Part shown: positions 62,356-64,000 of the stretch, piece after piece
Numbering within the stretch: position 1 is the stretch's first letter
How the letters are laid out: each line of letters begins with the position of its first letter
NCBI GenBank assembly: GCA_902613915.1
Contig: CACMJB010000004.1
Span: 1-64,000, forward strand
Length of the DNA: 64,000 nucleotides
Reading direction: 5' to 3'
Source: an uncultured Pelagibacteraceae bacterium
GTDB taxonomy: Bacteria; Pseudomonadota; Alphaproteobacteria; Pelagibacterales; Pelagibacteraceae
Translations under genes and position numbers: made by a program
The notes under the pieces: generated by a model
What the model was told of the DNA's origin: nothing
The model's input: only the letters and a program-made list of their open reading frames with translations
Databases searched by the model: none

Positions 62356-64000
62356 CTATTTTTCTAGAAAACTTTTCAACTGTTTAGATCTGCTCGGGTG
62401 TTTTAATTTTCTGAGTGCTTTAGCTTCAATTTGTCTTATTCTTTCCCTGGTAACTGAAAATTGTAAACCAACTTCCTCTAAGGTATGATCTGTGTTCATT
62501 CCAATACCAAAACGCATTCTTAAAACTCTTTCTTCTCTTGGAGTAAGGGATGCCAAAATTTTTGTAGTTGACTCACTTAAATTTGATTGGATAGCTGTGT
62601 CCAAAGGTTGTAGTGCATTTTTATCCTCAATAAAATCTCCTAAACTGCTATCTTCTTCATCTCCCACAGGAGTTTCTAATGAAACAGGTTCTTTAGCAAT
62701 TTTTAATACCTTTCTAACTTTTTCTAAAGGCATAGCTAATTTTTTAGCTAGTTCTTCTGGAGTAGGCTCTCTTCCAAACTCACTCATTATTTGTCTTTGC
62801 GTTCTAACTATTTTGTTAATAGTTTCAATCATATGAACAGGTATTCTTATTGTTCTTGCTTGATCTGCTATTGACCTTGTAATTGCTTGTCTGATCCACC
62901 ATGTAGCATATGTTGAAAATTTATAACCTCTTCTATATTCAAATTTATCAACTGCTTTCATTAAACCAATATTGCCCTCTTGTATTAGATCTAAAAATTG
63001 TAAACCTCGGTTAGTGTATTTTTTTGCTATCGAAATAACTAATCTTAGATTCGCCTCAACCATTTCTTTTTTTGCAATTCTAGACTCCCGTTCACCTTTC
63101 TGAATCCTGCTGACAAGTTTTTTAAATTCAGTGACAGTCAGTCCTATTTTTTTACTAAACTCTACAAGTCTATCTCTTATCTCTGAAAAATCTTTTTTAT
63201 ACTTTTTGAAAAAAGCTTTCCATGTAGGATTTTCCTTTAAAAAGCTCTCAAATTTAGGGTTTATTTCATTTCCTATATAATATTTCAAAAATTCTTCTCT
63301 AGATATTTTATTGTCAATAGCTAATCTGAGAAGCACACCTTCCAATGAAACTATCTTTTTATTTTCTTTATAGTGATTTTGTACTAATTCTTCGACTACA
63401 TGTGGGGCTAATTGTAAATCTTTAAAATTATCAACTAATATTTCTTGAATTTTTTTAAAATTTTTATTTTTTGAAATAGAAAGATCTTTTGAAGCCAAAT
63501 GACAATTTAATTTCTCAACTTGATACTTTTGAAGTTTTGAATAGTTTTTGTTTAAAGAGTCCAAAATTCTAATTATTTTTGGTTTAATCTCCTCCTCCAT
63601 TTTTGCTAGAGACACATTAAACTCGTCATCGTCACTACCGGACTCTTGCTCTTTTTCTTTTTTATCCTCATCTAATTTTTTTTCCTTAGATTTTTTATTA
63701 ATTTTTAAATCATCACTATCATCTGATGATTCAAAATCTTCGTAAGTAGAGTCGATATCTATAATATCTCTAACTAGGAGATTTTGATTTTCTATTTGTT
63801 CTTTCCACTCAAAAATTTTTTTACCTACTAAAGGACTTTGAGTTAAAGCATTTATCATCACATCCTTTCCAGCTTCAATTCTTTTTGCAATAGCAATTTC
63901 TCCTTCCCTTGAAAGAAGCTCTACCCCTCCCATTTCTCTTAAATACATTCTAATTGGGTCGTCACTTTTTTCTGAGCTTTTTTCCTCTACTGGATTAGGA
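62356..64000 (-). CDS. rpoD: Primary sigma factor RpoD (5' end outside the window)
   Basis: The frame is open to the right edge. Its first visible residues include [17 protein letters not shown], the region 1.2 entry, so the N-terminal region 1.1 lies outside. After an acidic non-conserved insert (lysine/glutamate/aspartate-rich, about 60-110 residues past DPIRMYL) come region 2 ([27 protein letters not shown] and [18 protein letters not shown]), region 3, and region 4.2 [31 protein letters not shown]. It directs transcription of housekeeping genes. The nearest downstream gene starts 25 bases after its stop. Confidence 0.95.
   Translation of the reverse strand, partial: PNPVEEKSSEKSDDPIRMYLREMGGVELLSREGEIAIAKRIEAGKDVMINALTQSPLVGKKIFEWKEQIENQNLLVRDIIDIDSTYEDFESSDDSDDLKINKKSKEKKLDEDKKEKEQESGSDDDEFNVSLAKMEEEIKPKIIRILDSLNKNYSKLQKYQVEKLNCHLASKDLSISKNKNFKKIQEILVDNFKDLQLAPHVVEELVQNHYKENKKIVSLEGVLLRLAIDNKISREEFLKYYIGNEINPKFESFLKENPTWKAFFKKYKKDFSEIRDRLVEFSKKIGLTVTEFKKLVSRIQKGERESRIAKKEMVEANLRLVISIAKKYTNRGLQFLDLIQEGNIGLMKAVDKFEYRRGYKFSTYATWWIRQAITRSIADQARTIRIPVHMIETINKIVRTQRQIMSEFGREPTPEELAKKLAMPLEKVRKVLKIAKEPVSLETPVGDEEDSSLGDFIEDKNALQPLDTAIQSNLSESTTKILASLTPREERVLRMRFGIGMNTDHTLEEVGLQFSVTRERIRQIEAKALRKLKHPSRSKQLKSFLEK

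Overview
The window looks like a contiguous piece of a streamlined, very AT-rich alphaproteobacterial chromosome, most likely SAR11 ('Candidatus Pelagibacter'-like). Supporting signs are the low G+C with lysine/isoleucine/asparagine-rich proteins, genes that abut or overlap by 1-20 bases, a circularly permuted two-piece tmRNA (an alphaproteobacterial trait), and a SAM-II riboswitch, terminator and SAM-V-like aptamer in tandem before a betaine-homocysteine methyltransferase gene, an arrangement I recall from Pelagibacter. I see no insertion sequence, prophage, CRISPR array or recognisable defence system.

Layout. (1) 1-4.5 kb: housekeeping genes (glutaredoxin, ribokinase-type sugar kinase, CcdA, a histidine phosphatase, MsrB, CysE, a VOC protein). 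(2) 4.46-7.6 kb: a sulfur and methionine operon, bhmT-metY-rhodanese, behind the tandem riboswitch leader. (3) 7.5-11.7 kb: two tandem paralogous lipoproteins, then a 2-hydroxyacid dehydrogenase / DMT exporter / DadA-like oxidase cluster. (4) 11.75-27.3 kb: a 15.5-kb collinear minus-strand run, read from its 5' end as hflK-hflC-DUF2065-degP-miaA-ilvB-ilvN-ilvC-leuA-mreB-mreC-mreD-mrdA-rodA-bactofilin. (5) 27.4-36.8 kb: mrp, thyX, ssrA, a MazG-like gene coupled to two small membrane proteins, fumC, an AsmA-like protein, a UvrD-type helicase and an aminopeptidase P. (6) 36.8-58.1 kb: the division and cell wall (dcw) cluster on the minus strand, read from its 5' end as mraZ-ftsZ-rsmH-ftsL-ftsI-murEF-mraY-murD-ftsW-murG-murC-murB-ddl-ftsQ-ftsA-lpxC-bamD-ligA. 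Its ftsZ is at the front rather than after ftsA, murE and murF are fused, and FtsA is strongly diverged. (7) 58.1-64 kb: rnpB, an AmpD-type amidase, mlaA-mlaC, a CAU-anticodon tRNA, a GT-C-like membrane protein, and rpoD running off the right edge.

How the genes work together. Much of the window builds the envelope: the dcw and mre clusters make and shape peptidoglycan, lpxC and bamD serve the outer membrane, mlaA and mlaC serve lipid traffic, and HflKC, DegP and CcdA serve envelope protein quality. The second theme is amino acid supply: branched-chain synthesis by IlvBNC and LeuA, and SAM-controlled methionine synthesis. The most interesting regulatory structure is the bhmT leader at 4461-4734. 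There a SAM-II element controls a terminator, and a SAM-V-like element appears to control a 20-codon leader ORF whose stop overlaps the bhmT start codon. One CU-rich segment can pair with either initiation site.
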